Shown here piece after piece: positions 1 to 8,004 of a stretch of 16,539 bases of DNA. The notes beneath the pieces were generated by a model, which did no database searches, was not told the origin of the DNA, and saw only the letters and a list, made by a program, of their open reading frames with translations. Both the position numbers and the translations under genes were made by a program. This stretch comes from Candidatus Gottesmanbacteria bacterium RIFCSPHIGHO2_01_FULL_46_14 (lineage in GTDB: Bacteria > Patescibacteriota > Microgenomatia > UBA10105 > UBA927): NCBI GenBank assembly GCA_001780895.1, contig MFJJ01000060.1, positions 1 through 16,539 of the forward strand, read 5' to 3'. Position 1 is the first letter of the stretch, and the number at the start of each line of letters is the position of its first letter.

Positions 1-454
1 ATGCCCGATTTGCTTCTGCCATACGCTGAATGGTATCACGTCGTTTAATGGCTTCCCCTTGACCTTTGGAAGCATCCAACAGTTCAGCCGCGAGTTTATC
101 GGCGTAGCTTTTAAACTCTTTGCTTGAGCGCTTATCGGCAAACGTTACCAACCACCTGATGGCAAGCGAAACACGTCGGTCCCCCCGGACTTCAGACGGC
201 ACCTGATAGGATGCACCACCCACGCGTCGGGCCCGTACTTCCATTTTCGGCCCAACATTTGCCGTCGCTGTTTCAAAAATTTTAAGGGGATCTTCACCTT
301 TTTCTCTAATAATATCAAGCGCCCGATACACGACGCGTTGTGCGACACTTTTTTTGCCGCTCCTCATGACGCGATTGATAAATCGCGCAAGCTGACGGTT
401 TCCATAGATTGGATCCGGTTGGGCTACTATCTTTTTGACTCGTTTTCCTCTCAT
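1..454 (-). CDS. rpsG: 30S ribosomal protein S7 (3' end cut by window edge)
   Basis: S7 is a primary binder of the 3' major domain of 16S rRNA; it nucleates assembly of the small-subunit head and lies near the E site. The frame starts at the ATG at 454 (MRGKRVKKIVAQPDPIYGNR) and runs open to the left edge, giving 151 codons. Family hallmarks are visible: VMRSGKKS, the RRVGGASYQVPSEVR segment that matches the conserved RRVGG(S/A)TYQVPVEVR, and near the edge the C-terminal RMAEANRA, normally followed by AFAHFRW or similar, so only about five residues and the stop are missing. The start lies 2 bp after the rpsL stop with no clear Shine-Dalgarno, which suggests translational coupling. The usual str-operon neighbours fusA and tuf would be to the left and are not visible. 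Identification is secure. Confidence 0.95.
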   Translation of the reverse strand, partial: MRGKRVKKIVAQPDPIYGNRQLARFINRVMRSGKKSVAQRVVYRALDIIREKGEDPLKIFETATANVGPKMEVRARRVGGASYQVPSEVRGDRRVSLAIRWLVTFADKRSSKEFKSYADKLAAELLDASKGQGEAIKRRDTIQRMAEANRA

Positions 455-456
455 AG

Positions 457-894
457 TTAATTTGCCGCGGCGGCCGCTGGACCCGGACCACCAGCTTTGG
501 CACCATAACGACTCCGCCCCTGTCTGCGATTGGCAACACCGCTTGCGTCAAACTTTCCACGCACAATGTGATATTTGACTCCGGGCAAATCCGGTACTCG
601 TCCACCACGCACAAGAACGATGGCGTGTTCGGTTATCTCGTGTCCGATACCGGGAATATAGGCAGTCACTTCCTGCTTATTTGAAAGCCTCACGCGGGCG
701 ACCTTTCGAAGAGCCGAGTTTGGTTTTTTTGGTGTCATGGTTTTAACCAGCGTCACCACTCCCCGCTTAAACGGAGCTGGCATTTGCTTGGTCACACGGA
801 TTTTCGCATTAAAAAACTTGCGAAGCGCAGTGGCCTTAATTTTTTTGGACTTGCTTCTTCTCCCTTTTCGAATAAGTTGATTGATAGTAGGCAT
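457..894 (-). CDS. rpsL: 30S ribosomal protein S12
   Basis: S12 sits at the decoding centre and controls tRNA selection accuracy; it is the classic streptomycin-resistance protein. The 145-residue product opens with PTINQLIRKGR and carries TPKKPNSALRK (residues 54-64), AYIPGIGHEITEH and RGGRVPDLPGVKYHIVRG. The loop between the N-terminus and TPKK is about 13 residues longer than in E. coli, as in Firmicutes S12. The Lys equivalent to E. coli K43 is kept (K56), and so is the Asp that is methylthiolated in E. coli (D102), but the neighbouring K88 position is proline (P101, codon CCG). The C-terminus ends in an Ala/Gly/Pro tail (residues 132-145) instead of the short basic tail. The ATG lies 2 bp after the rpoC stop; no Shine-Dalgarno is evident. 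Confidence 0.97.
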   Translation of the reverse strand: MPTINQLIRKGRRSKSKKIKATALRKFFNAKIRVTKQMPAPFKRGVVTLVKTMTPKKPNSALRKVARVRLSNKQEVTAYIPGIGHEITEHAIVLVRGGRVPDLPGVKYHIVRGKFDASGVANRRQGRSRYGAKAGGPGPAAAAAN

Positions 895-896
895 AA

Positions 897-3800
897 TTAA
901 CTTGCTATCACTGCTCTGTCGCGATCGACAGGTATAAGTCGGCCGATTATAACGTTTTCTTTGAGGCCCAGCAACTTATCTTCTTTTGCCGCAAGGGCTG
1001 CGTCGGTGAGAACATTGGTGGTCTCTTGAAACGATGCAGCCGAGAGCCATGATTCCGTATAAAGCGACGCACGCGTAATACCTAAGACGACGATTTGGGC
1101 TGTTGCCGGCTCTCCCCCTTGAGCCAGAACCCGGGCGTTTTCATCCCCAAAACGCGTCCGGTCAACGAGTTCACCCGGAAGCAGGTTCGTGTCTCCTGCA
1201 GTATCGATGCGAACTTTTTCACTCATCTTTCGGGTAATTACCTCAAAATGCTTATCAGAAATGCCGATACCCTGAGATTCATACACTTTTTGTATTTCGG
1301 TAATGAGGTATTTTTGTGCTCCCCGCAGTCCTCTGATTTGGAGGACCTCTTTTATATCCAAAGCACCGCTTGCCAATTGATCACCAGCGCCCACAAGATC
1401 GTCTTCCTTTACCCGCAGTTCACTCGTCAAGGGAATGAGATATTCTCGCTCTTCAACCGGTTTCATTAAGGTGTTTCGTACACGAACTTTGTGCCCGTGA
1501 TCACCCTCTGTTATCTCAACTGTTCCGGCAATTTCTGATACCGGCGAAAGCACTCTGGGAGTTCTGACTTCAAACAACTCCTCAACCCGGGGAAGTCCCT
1601 GAGTAACATCGAGCCCAACGATACCACCCGCATGCTTAACACGCATCGTCAGCTGCGTTCCCGGCTCACCGATTGATTGCGCCGCAATGACTCCGACGGG
1701 CGTACCCGTCTCCACCATTTGACCGGTTGAGTAGTCGCGGCCATAGCACTTTATGCACAGTCCAACAGGCAACTGACATGATATGGGCGATCGGACTAAA
1801 ACGGACTCGACCCCATGCTCATCTGCAATTCGGGCAAGTTCTTCAGTAATGAATTCTCCTTTGGGAATAAGAACCCGTTTACCACGAGGCTCAATCACGT
1901 CTGCGGCGGCGTATCGACCAATAATACGCAGTGACAATGGCGCTTGACGTTCTTCGTCTTTGACAATTTCCCATCCTTGGTCCGTACCGCAGTCAAGATC
2001 TCTGATAATTGCATCATGAGCAACATCAACGAGACGACGGGTGAGATATCCTGCGTCGGCGGTTTTGAGCGCCGAATCGGTTAGTCCTTTTCGCGACCCT
2101 CGCGTACTCGTAACGTATTCAAAAATCTGCAACCCTTCCCGATAATTGCTTTTTGTCGGGAGCTCAACTATCTTTCCCAGAGGGTCGACGACGAGTCCTT
2201 TGATTGCAGACAGCTGCTTGAGTTGATCTTTAGACGCACGTGCGCTTCCCGATTCAATAATCATTTTGACCGGATTATTGACCGGCAATTTCGCCCATGT
2301 CAGATCGGCTATACGTTCGGTGGCTTCTATCCAGACTTCGTTACTGAGTCTCTTCTTTTCTTCAAGCGTAATGAGTCCTTGCTGGTAATTGTTGTCAATA
2401 TCGGCAACTTTTTCTTCCGCTTCCGTTACGAGCACCTGTTTTTCCTCAATTATTTCACAATCAAATACAGAAACTGATAGCCCTCCGCAGAGCGTAGCTC
2501 CCCAGAATCCCAACGTCTTAATTGCATCAATGAGGGTAACGACTTCTTCTTTTGTGTAGTGGACAAGCGCGCGCGTGACGATTGTTTTTATCGTGGCAGC
2601 CTTGACCGGAGTATTCATAAACCGGAGCTCTCTGGGCAAAATTTCGTTAAATAACATCTTGCCTACGGTCGTAACCAGCCATTCTCCGTCGCTCTTGACC
2701 CGAACGGGATGACGCAGTGCCAATTTTCCTATTTGATTTGCATAGATTGCGCTTGCAATATCTGGGTACACCTTAAGCTGATCTTGGGGAATTTTTTCTG
2801 CCTTCGGGTCAACCGTCGTCAAAAAGTAACAGCCCAGTACCATTTCTTTATTCGGAACGGTAATCGGTGAACCGTCGGCAGGTTTAAGAAGGTTATGCGT
2901 CGGAAGCATCAGGTGAATCGCTTCGTTTTGGCTTTCTCCTCCAAGCGGAATATGGACTGCCATTTGGTCACCATCGAAATCCGCGTTGTAGCCCGCACAC
3001 ACACAGGGGTGGATGCGTATTGCCGCCCCTTCGATAAGAATCGGGTAAAACGCCTGAATGCCAAGTTTATGAAGCGTTGGAGCACGATTAAGAAGCACCG
3101 GATGATTCTTGGTGATTTCTTCGAGAATATCAAACACTTCGGGCGTGCGGCGCTCCAGGACATTTTTCGCGTTTTTAACATTCGGAGCAATACCCCGAAC
3201 GATAAGTTCCCGAAGGACAAAAGGCTTAAACATCTCGAGAGCCATTTCTTTGGGAAGGCCGCATTGTGTTAATTTAAGTTCAGGACCGACGACGATAACC
3301 GATCGGCCGGAATAATCCACTCGCTTTCCAAGCAAATTCTGTCGGAATCGACCCTGTTTTCCCCGGAGCATATCCGAAAGTGACCGAAGCGGCTGGATAA
3401 CTGCCCGCGATGATGGCCGTTGCGTCGTGTCTATAAGACTGTCTACCGCTTCCTGGAGCATACGTTTTTCGTTTCGTAAAATGATCTCCGGTGCTCCCAA
3501 ATCCATTAAATGCTTTAAGCGGTTATTTCTATTAATGACCCGCCGATATAAATCGTTGAGATCGCTTGTCGCAAATCTCCCACCAGTAAGCTGTACCATC
3601 GGTCGAAGATCCGGAGGAATTACCGGCAAGATCGAGAGAATCATCCAGGTCGGGGTGAGTTCGGCTTTTCTCATCCCATCGACAACACGGAGACGCTTGG
3701 TTGCTTTGATGTGTCTTTGTCCGGTTGTGTTTTGAATTTCCTCACGCAGGGTCGCGGCAAGTTTATCAAGATCTAATCCGCGGACCACCTCCAAGATTGC

Positions 3801-4619
3801 CTCGGCACCCATTCCTACTCGAAAACAGCCTGCCGCTTCATACTCAAACAGTCGCAAATACTCATCTTCCGTAATAGTAGAAAGTAATTTTACGCTTTTT
3901 ACTATTGTTTCAAGAGACTTCGTAATTTCCTCGAGCTTCTCCTTTTCTTTATCTGCATTCTCACTAAGCGCGCTCGTCGCCTGTTTTTCCTTAAGCGCAA
4001 TCTCGGAAAGTGCGAGTTCCCGTGCCTCGGCGGTTCCCACGCGATCTTTGGTCTCTTCCCGCTCTTTTTGAAATTCTTCGTGTTTGGTAGCTTTTTCGTC
4101 TTTAAATCGACTATCGACTTCTTCTAATCGTTTTTTGCCTGCATCGGCAATTTTTCCAAGTACTGCTTTTTTCTTTTCTTCATCAACGCTCGTCACCAGG
4201 TACTGAGCAAAATAGATAACTTCTTCGAGCGCTCTCGGACTTATGTCAAGGAGAAGAGAGAGTTTTGAAGGTGCACCTTTAAAAAACCATACGTGGGCAA
4301 CCGGGGCTGCGAGATTGATATGACCCATTCGTTCTCGCCGTACCTTACTCTGTGTTACTTCCACGCCACATTTATCACACACAATACCGCGATAGCGAAT
4401 CCGTTTGTATTTTCCACAATAACATTCCCAATCTTTCGTCGGACCAAATATCCGTTCGTCAAACAGACCATCTTTTTCAGGTTTCAGCGTCCGGTAGTTG
4501 ATCGTTTCCGGCTTGGTGACTTCTCCGTACGACCATGCTTTAATAGCATCCGGAGATGCCAGAGTGATTTTGAGCCCGGAAAAATCAACTATATTTGCAA
4601 ACATTCCTTTTTTATCCAT
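897..4619 (-). CDS. rpoC: DNA-directed RNA polymerase subunit beta'
   Basis: This 1240-residue subunit carries the catalytic metal site of RNA polymerase. The N-terminal zinc ribbon has C66, C68, C81 and C84. The metal-binding NADFDGD is at 545-551 (D547, D549, D551). The second zinc site is C877, C948, C955 and C958. The bridge helix (ALKTADAGYLTRRLVDVA) and trigger-loop region (IAAQSIGEPGTQLTMRVKHA, ending near residue 997) are present. Two oddities are a roughly 100-residue K/E-rich, probably coiled-coil stretch at about 145-245, and Val-Lys at 994-995 where E. coli has Thr-Phe next to the trigger-loop His (H996 here). There is no long insertion in the trigger loop of the E. coli SI3 kind. 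The ATG at 4619 is 9 bp after the rpoB stop with GGAAGAA upstream; an ATG five codons further in is also possible. Confidence 0.98.
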   Translation of the reverse strand: MDKKGMFANIVDFSGLKITLASPDAIKAWSYGEVTKPETINYRTLKPEKDGLFDERIFGPTKDWECYCGKYKRIRYRGIVCDKCGVEVTQSKVRRERMGHINLAAPVAHVWFFKGAPSKLSLLLDISPRALEEVIYFAQYLVTSVDEEKKKAVLGKIADAGKKRLEEVDSRFKDEKATKHEEFQKEREETKDRVGTAEARELALSEIALKEKQATSALSENADKEKEKLEEITKSLETIVKSVKLLSTITEDEYLRLFEYEAAGCFRVGMGAEAILEVVRGLDLDKLAATLREEIQNTTGQRHIKATKRLRVVDGMRKAELTPTWMILSILPVIPPDLRPMVQLTGGRFATSDLNDLYRRVINRNNRLKHLMDLGAPEIILRNEKRMLQEAVDSLIDTTQRPSSRAVIQPLRSLSDMLRGKQGRFRQNLLGKRVDYSGRSVIVVGPELKLTQCGLPKEMALEMFKPFVLRELIVRGIAPNVKNAKNVLERRTPEVFDILEEITKNHPVLLNRAPTLHKLGIQAFYPILIEGAAIRIHPCVCAGYNADFDGDQMAVHIPLGGESQNEAIHLMLPTHNLLKPADGSPITVPNKEMVLGCYFLTTVDPKAEKIPQDQLKVYPDIASAIYANQIGKLALRHPVRVKSDGEWLVTTVGKMLFNEILPRELRFMNTPVKAATIKTIVTRALVHYTKEEVVTLIDAIKTLGFWGATLCGGLSVSVFDCEIIEEKQVLVTEAEEKVADIDNNYQQGLITLEEKKRLSNEVWIEATERIADLTWAKLPVNNPVKMIIESGSARASKDQLKQLSAIKGLVVDPLGKIVELPTKSNYREGLQIFEYVTSTRGSRKGLTDSALKTADAGYLTRRLVDVAHDAIIRDLDCGTDQGWEIVKDEERQAPLSLRIIGRYAAADVIEPRGKRVLIPKGEFITEELARIADEHGVESVLVRSPISCQLPVGLCIKCYGRDYSTGQMVETGTPVGVIAAQSIGEPGTQLTMRVKHAGGIVGLDVTQGLPRVEELFEVRTPRVLSPVSEIAGTVEITEGDHGHKVRVRNTLMKPVEEREYLIPLTSELRVKEDDLVGAGDQLASGALDIKEVLQIRGLRGAQKYLITEIQKVYESQGIGISDKHFEVITRKMSEKVRIDTAGDTNLLPGELVDRTRFGDENARVLAQGGEPATAQIVVLGITRASLYTESWLSAASFQETTNVLTDAALAAKEDKLLGLKENVIIGRLIPVDRDRAVIAS

Positions 4620-4628
4620 AGAATTTAA

Positions 4629-7600
4629 TTATTCTTCCTTTGTCGATCCTGTATCACTTATGGGCTGCACAGGACGAGTGGTAACTACTCCGGTAGGAAC
4701 AACAGAGAGTCCCAGTGCCTGAAGTTCTTTGACGAGTACTTTAAACGATTCAGGAACAGTAGATGCCGGAATATCAGTTCCCTTAACAATAGCCTCAAAT
4801 GCCTTTGCACGACCAACGACATCATCGGACTTTATCGTCAACATTTCCTGAAGTACATGCGCTGCTCGGTGTGCCTCAAGAGCCCATACCTCCATCTCTC
4901 CCAACCGTTGGCCTCCCATTTGGGCTTTTCCGCCAAGTGGTTGCTGCGTAACTAATGAGTATGGTCCGGTGGAACGGGCATGCGTCTTGTCTTCCACCAT
5001 GTGAATCAGCTTCATGATATACCCGATGCCCACAACGACCGGTTCGACAAATGCCTCACCTGTACGGCCATCGTAAAGCGTGCTTTTGCCAGAAACAGGA
5101 AGGTTCGCTTCCTTCAGTTTTTCCGTAATATTGTCTTCTTGCACATGTTCAAACACGGGAAGTGCGACACGTATAGAGAGTTTATCGGCCGCTACACCTA
5201 AATGTGCTTCCAGTAATTGTCCCAAGTTCATACGAGATAGAACAGAAAGAGGGGAAATAATAATATCAACCGTCGTTCCGTCGGGAAGATATGGCATGTC
5301 TGCCGTGGGAACAATTTTACTGATAACCCCTTTGTTGCCGTGCCTGCCGGCAAGCTTATCTCCAACAACGACTTTCCGCATTTGGGCAACTTTAACAACA
5401 ATTTTTCGATTTGTTCCCGGTTCAAGCTCATCACCTTTTTCCTTATCGAGAATTTTTACCTCTATTACCGTACCGCGTTCTCCATGCGGCATTCGCAAGC
5501 TTGTATCTCGAACTTCCCGGGCTTTTTCTCCAAAAATGGCTCGAAGGAGCCGTTCTTCTGCAGTCAGTTCCGTCTCTCCTTTCGGAGCAATCTTACCGAC
5601 TAAAATATCATTCGGGGCAACTTCAGCACCGACCACGACGATTCCATGTTCATCGAGATTGCGCAGTGCCTCCTCTCCGACGTTGGGGATATCCCGCGTG
5701 GTTTCCTCCGGGCCGAGTTTAGTGTCTACAACACTTGCATCATATTCTTCTATATGAACTGATGTAAGGACATCCTGACGAACCAAGCGATCGGAAATGA
5801 CGATAGCATCCTCGTAGCCCAATCCGTCAAAGCTCATAAACGCAATCACTAAGTTTGCTCCGAGAGCCAGTTCACCGTGCTCACTGGCCGGTCCATCAAT
5901 AATGACGTCGCCCTTTTTGACTTTTTGACCGGTCCCCACGACAGCATGCTGATTGTAGCACGTGGATTGTGCGGAACGGACAAATTTGTTTACCACATAC
6001 GAATCCTGGCCGCTTGGATAATCCATTTCAACTCGCGTGCCATCGGAGAAACGAACGATACCGTCCTCTTTTGCTCGTACAACCCGGCCCATCGTTCCTG
6101 CAATTTCTTTTTCCATACCAGTTCCGACTACTGGAGTTTGAGGAACTAAAAGCGGCACCGCTTGACATTGCATATGTGTTCCCATGAGAGCTCGGTTTGC
6201 TTCATCATGGGCCAAAAACGGAATAAGTGAAGCTGGAGCGCCCACAACCTGTCGGGGAATGACGTCTATGTATTCAACAACTGCTGCCTCTGCCTCGAGA
6301 AAATCTCCTTTGTAACGCACTGGTACGCGTTCATCCATGATGAATCCATCAGCATCCACGCCGACCCCTGCATGGGTAATATAGTGATATTGCTCGTCGG
6401 CAGCATCAATATACACAATTTCTTCAGTCACTCGCATGCGCACTACACCATTTCGCTCCACCTTCTCCACTCTTCGATATGGTGTTTCCAAAAATCCATA
6501 CGAATCTATTCGGGCATAGAGAGACATATAGGTAACTAACCCGATATTTGGTCCTTCGGGACTTCTAATGGGGCAAATTCGCCCATATTGACTTGCGTTG
6601 ATATCACGAATACTAAATGAAGCTCGTTCCCGGGAAATACCCCCCACACCCATAACCGTAAGCCTTCTCAAATTGTCAATTTCTGCCAATGGATTGGTTT
6701 GATCTAAAATAGTTGAGAGCTGACTCGTACGAAAAAAATCATTGACTGCTGCAATGATGGGCCGGGCATTGACCAGTTGTGTCGCCGTTAAGTCTTCTGC
6801 AGCAGGCCCGGCAAGGCTCATTTTTTCTCGAATAGAGCGCTCGAGACGAAGGAGTCCGACACGAAACGCGCTTGTGGCAACAAGTTCTCCGACACGCCTC
6901 ACCCGGCGGTTTCCTAAATGGTCGATATCGTCGACATCGCCCTTTCCATGTACCAAATTCATGAGGTATCCAAAGCTGCCAATGATATCCTCGCGTGTAA
7001 GCACCCAATGCTCTTTATCATTGGGAACGTCGATCTCGAGCTTCTTGTTCATCTTGTATCGCCCAACTTTTTCAAGAGAGTAGCGCCGATAATCAAAAAA
7101 CATCGTCCGCAGGAGTTCCTGAGCATTTTCGATAACGATCGGTTCCCCCGGACGAAGTTTTCTATAAAGCTCCAGTACTGCCTCTGCTTGACTCGTTGTT
7201 GGATCTTTAGCGAATGTTGCCTCGAGATACCGATCACGGATTTCCGTTGGGACAAAAGAAAGCGCCTGACTAATTTGATCATTGGTCGATAGACCGATTG
7301 CCCGAAGAAACGTACTTGCAACAAACTTGCGTCTCCGATCTATTCGCACCATGAGTACATCGTTTCTCGTAACAATAAACTCGAGCCAACTACCGTGCAT
7401 TGGCCGGATTTCGGCGCTATAGAGCGTTCGACCTGTTGAAGGGTCGACGACGCCCGTAAAATAAATACCCGGACTTCGGACGAGCTGATTGACGACGCAC
7501 CGATCTATGCCGTTAATAATAAACGTACCGTGCTCGGTCATTGCCGGAATATCGCCTAAAAATACTTCCTGCGTTACATGATGACCGGTCTGCTTATTGT

Positions 7601-7886
7601 TGAGCGTTGCCGTCACTTTAAGCGGCATATCGTAGGTAAGTCCTTTTTCTCTTGCAATCGCCGGAGTAAGACGAGGTTTACCGAAGTAATAGTCACCAAA
7701 TGATAGTTCCCAATTTTTACCGGTAAAGTCTGTTATGGGAGAAACTTCGGAAAGAAGTTCTGTAATTCCTTCCTCAAGAAACCACTGATACGATTCCCGC
7801 TGAACCAGCGTTAAGTCAAGCGGCGGAAGCGGAATGTCCGTCTTCCCCCAGTATTGTCGATCATTGGAGGTCTGGTGAGTGGCCAT
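4629..7886 (-). CDS. rpoB: DNA-directed RNA polymerase subunit beta
   Basis: The beta subunit forms one pincer of RNA polymerase and binds rifampicin. From the ATG at 7886 it is 1085 residues, shorter than E. coli RpoB (1342), consistent with absence of the enterobacterial insertions. Visible signatures include SQLSTILDQTNPLAEI in the rifampicin region (D395 aligns with E. coli D516), CPIRSPEGPNIGL, the catalytic-centre EDAIVIS, GDKLAGRHGNKGVISKIVP with both conserved lysines, MPHGERG, and the C-terminal GGQRLGEMEVWALEAHRAAH that packs on beta'. The start is uncertain: the frame stays open upstream through TTG at 7913 and ATT at 7928, but ATG-Ala-Thr is the natural beginning. No Shine-Dalgarno directly precedes the ATG; the nearest strong one (7938-7944) serves a short leader frame whose stop overlaps the ATG as TAATG. 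No rplJ/rplL genes precede it. Confidence 0.97.
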   Translation of the reverse strand: MATHQTSNDRQYWGKTDIPLPPLDLTLVQRESYQWFLEEGITELLSEVSPITDFTGKNWELSFGDYYFGKPRLTPAIAREKGLTYDMPLKVTATLNNKQTGHHVTQEVFLGDIPAMTEHGTFIINGIDRCVVNQLVRSPGIYFTGVVDPSTGRTLYSAEIRPMHGSWLEFIVTRNDVLMVRIDRRRKFVASTFLRAIGLSTNDQISQALSFVPTEIRDRYLEATFAKDPTTSQAEAVLELYRKLRPGEPIVIENAQELLRTMFFDYRRYSLEKVGRYKMNKKLEIDVPNDKEHWVLTREDIIGSFGYLMNLVHGKGDVDDIDHLGNRRVRRVGELVATSAFRVGLLRLERSIREKMSLAGPAAEDLTATQLVNARPIIAAVNDFFRTSQLSTILDQTNPLAEIDNLRRLTVMGVGGISRERASFSIRDINASQYGRICPIRSPEGPNIGLVTYMSLYARIDSYGFLETPYRRVEKVERNGVVRMRVTEEIVYIDAADEQYHYITHAGVGVDADGFIMDERVPVRYKGDFLEAEAAVVEYIDVIPRQVVGAPASLIPFLAHDEANRALMGTHMQCQAVPLLVPQTPVVGTGMEKEIAGTMGRVVRAKEDGIVRFSDGTRVEMDYPSGQDSYVVNKFVRSAQSTCYNQHAVVGTGQKVKKGDVIIDGPASEHGELALGANLVIAFMSFDGLGYEDAIVISDRLVRQDVLTSVHIEEYDASVVDTKLGPEETTRDIPNVGEEALRNLDEHGIVVVGAEVAPNDILVGKIAPKGETELTAEERLLRAIFGEKAREVRDTSLRMPHGERGTVIEVKILDKEKGDELEPGTNRKIVVKVAQMRKVVVGDKLAGRHGNKGVISKIVPTADMPYLPDGTTVDIIISPLSVLSRMNLGQLLEAHLGVAADKLSIRVALPVFEHVQEDNITEKLKEANLPVSGKSTLYDGRTGEAFVEPVVVGIGYIMKLIHMVEDKTHARSTGPYSLVTQQPLGGKAQMGGQRLGEMEVWALEAHRAAHVLQEMLTIKSDDVVGRAKAFEAIVKGTDIPASTVPESFKVLVKELQALGLSVVPTGVVTTRPVQPISDTGSTKEE

Positions 7887-7927
7887 TAAAAAATAAATTC
7901 TGGAAAACGACAAAAAGAAGCGAACAA
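7886..7927 (-). CDS. Possible Phe-rich leader peptide of rpoB
   Basis: A 13-codon frame starts with TTG at 7927, 10 nt downstream of a perfect AAGGAGG, and ends with TAA at 7886 that overlaps the rpoB ATG (TAATG). The predicted peptide is (M)FASFCRFPEFIF; five of its twelve residues after the start are phenylalanine. No other usable start at a normal distance from that Shine-Dalgarno was seen except a rare ATT at 7928 that would extend RpoB in frame. The layout fits translational coupling of rpoB to leader translation, and the Phe content recalls attenuator leaders such as that of pheST, but the region is T-rich and Phe (TTT/TTC) is what T-rich DNA tends to encode. The frame is seen directly; translation and any regulatory role are inference. 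Confidence 0.35.
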   Translation of the reverse strand: MFASFCRFPEFIF

Positions 7928-7937
7928 TGAACGTCCG

Positions 7938-7944
7938 CCTCCTT
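7938..7944 (-). promoter_or_regulatory. Strong Shine-Dalgarno AAGGAGG in the rpoB leader
   Basis: AAGGAGG is a full match to the anti-Shine-Dalgarno and the clearest ribosome binding site noticed at a gene start in the window, where most internal starts have none. It is 52 nt from the rpoB ATG, too far to serve it directly, and 10 nt from the TTG of the 13-codon leader frame. Two short mutually exclusive hairpins overlap it on the minus strand: TTCA-AGCC-TGAA (7954-7943) and GCCT-GAAGG-AGGC (7949-7937); the second would hide part of the site. Confidence 0.6.
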
Positions 7945-7964
7945 CAGGCTTGAAACTATCAATG

Positions 7965-7992
7965 ATTATACACAGTCTTGTCGCCCTGTCAA
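7965..7992 (-). promoter_or_regulatory. Consensus sigma-70-type promoter of the rpoB-rpoC-rpsL-rpsG operon
   Basis: On the minus strand a perfect -35 TTGACA (7992-7987) is followed after 16 bp by a perfect -10 TATAAT (7970-7965). The -35 box begins only 12 bp beyond the DUF2207 stop codon. Transcription would start near 7957-7959, giving a leader of about 72 nt before the rpoB ATG. A consensus on both boxes suggests strong constitutive expression, as expected for an operon making RNA polymerase and two ribosomal proteins. No terminator was seen between the upstream gene and this promoter, so read-through from the upstream operon is also possible. Confidence 0.8.
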
Positions 7993-8004
7993 TAGCTACG
8001 CTGT

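Noticed and set aside
2895..3272. Plus-strand frames of about 100-125 codons within rpoC
   Set aside because: Antisense to the highly conserved catalytic region around NADFDGD, with no start signals or domains.
5080..5757. A 225-codon plus-strand open frame antisense to rpoB
   Set aside because: It lies wholly within the strongly conserved rpoB sequence; the product is Ser/Thr-rich with no recognisable domain, typical of an antisense shadow of a conserved gene.
7887..7913. TTG at 7913 as the start of RpoB, adding nine residues
   Set aside because: No Shine-Dalgarno precedes it and the added residues are hydrophobic and unlike RpoB N-termini; ATG-Ala-Thr at 7886 fits better.
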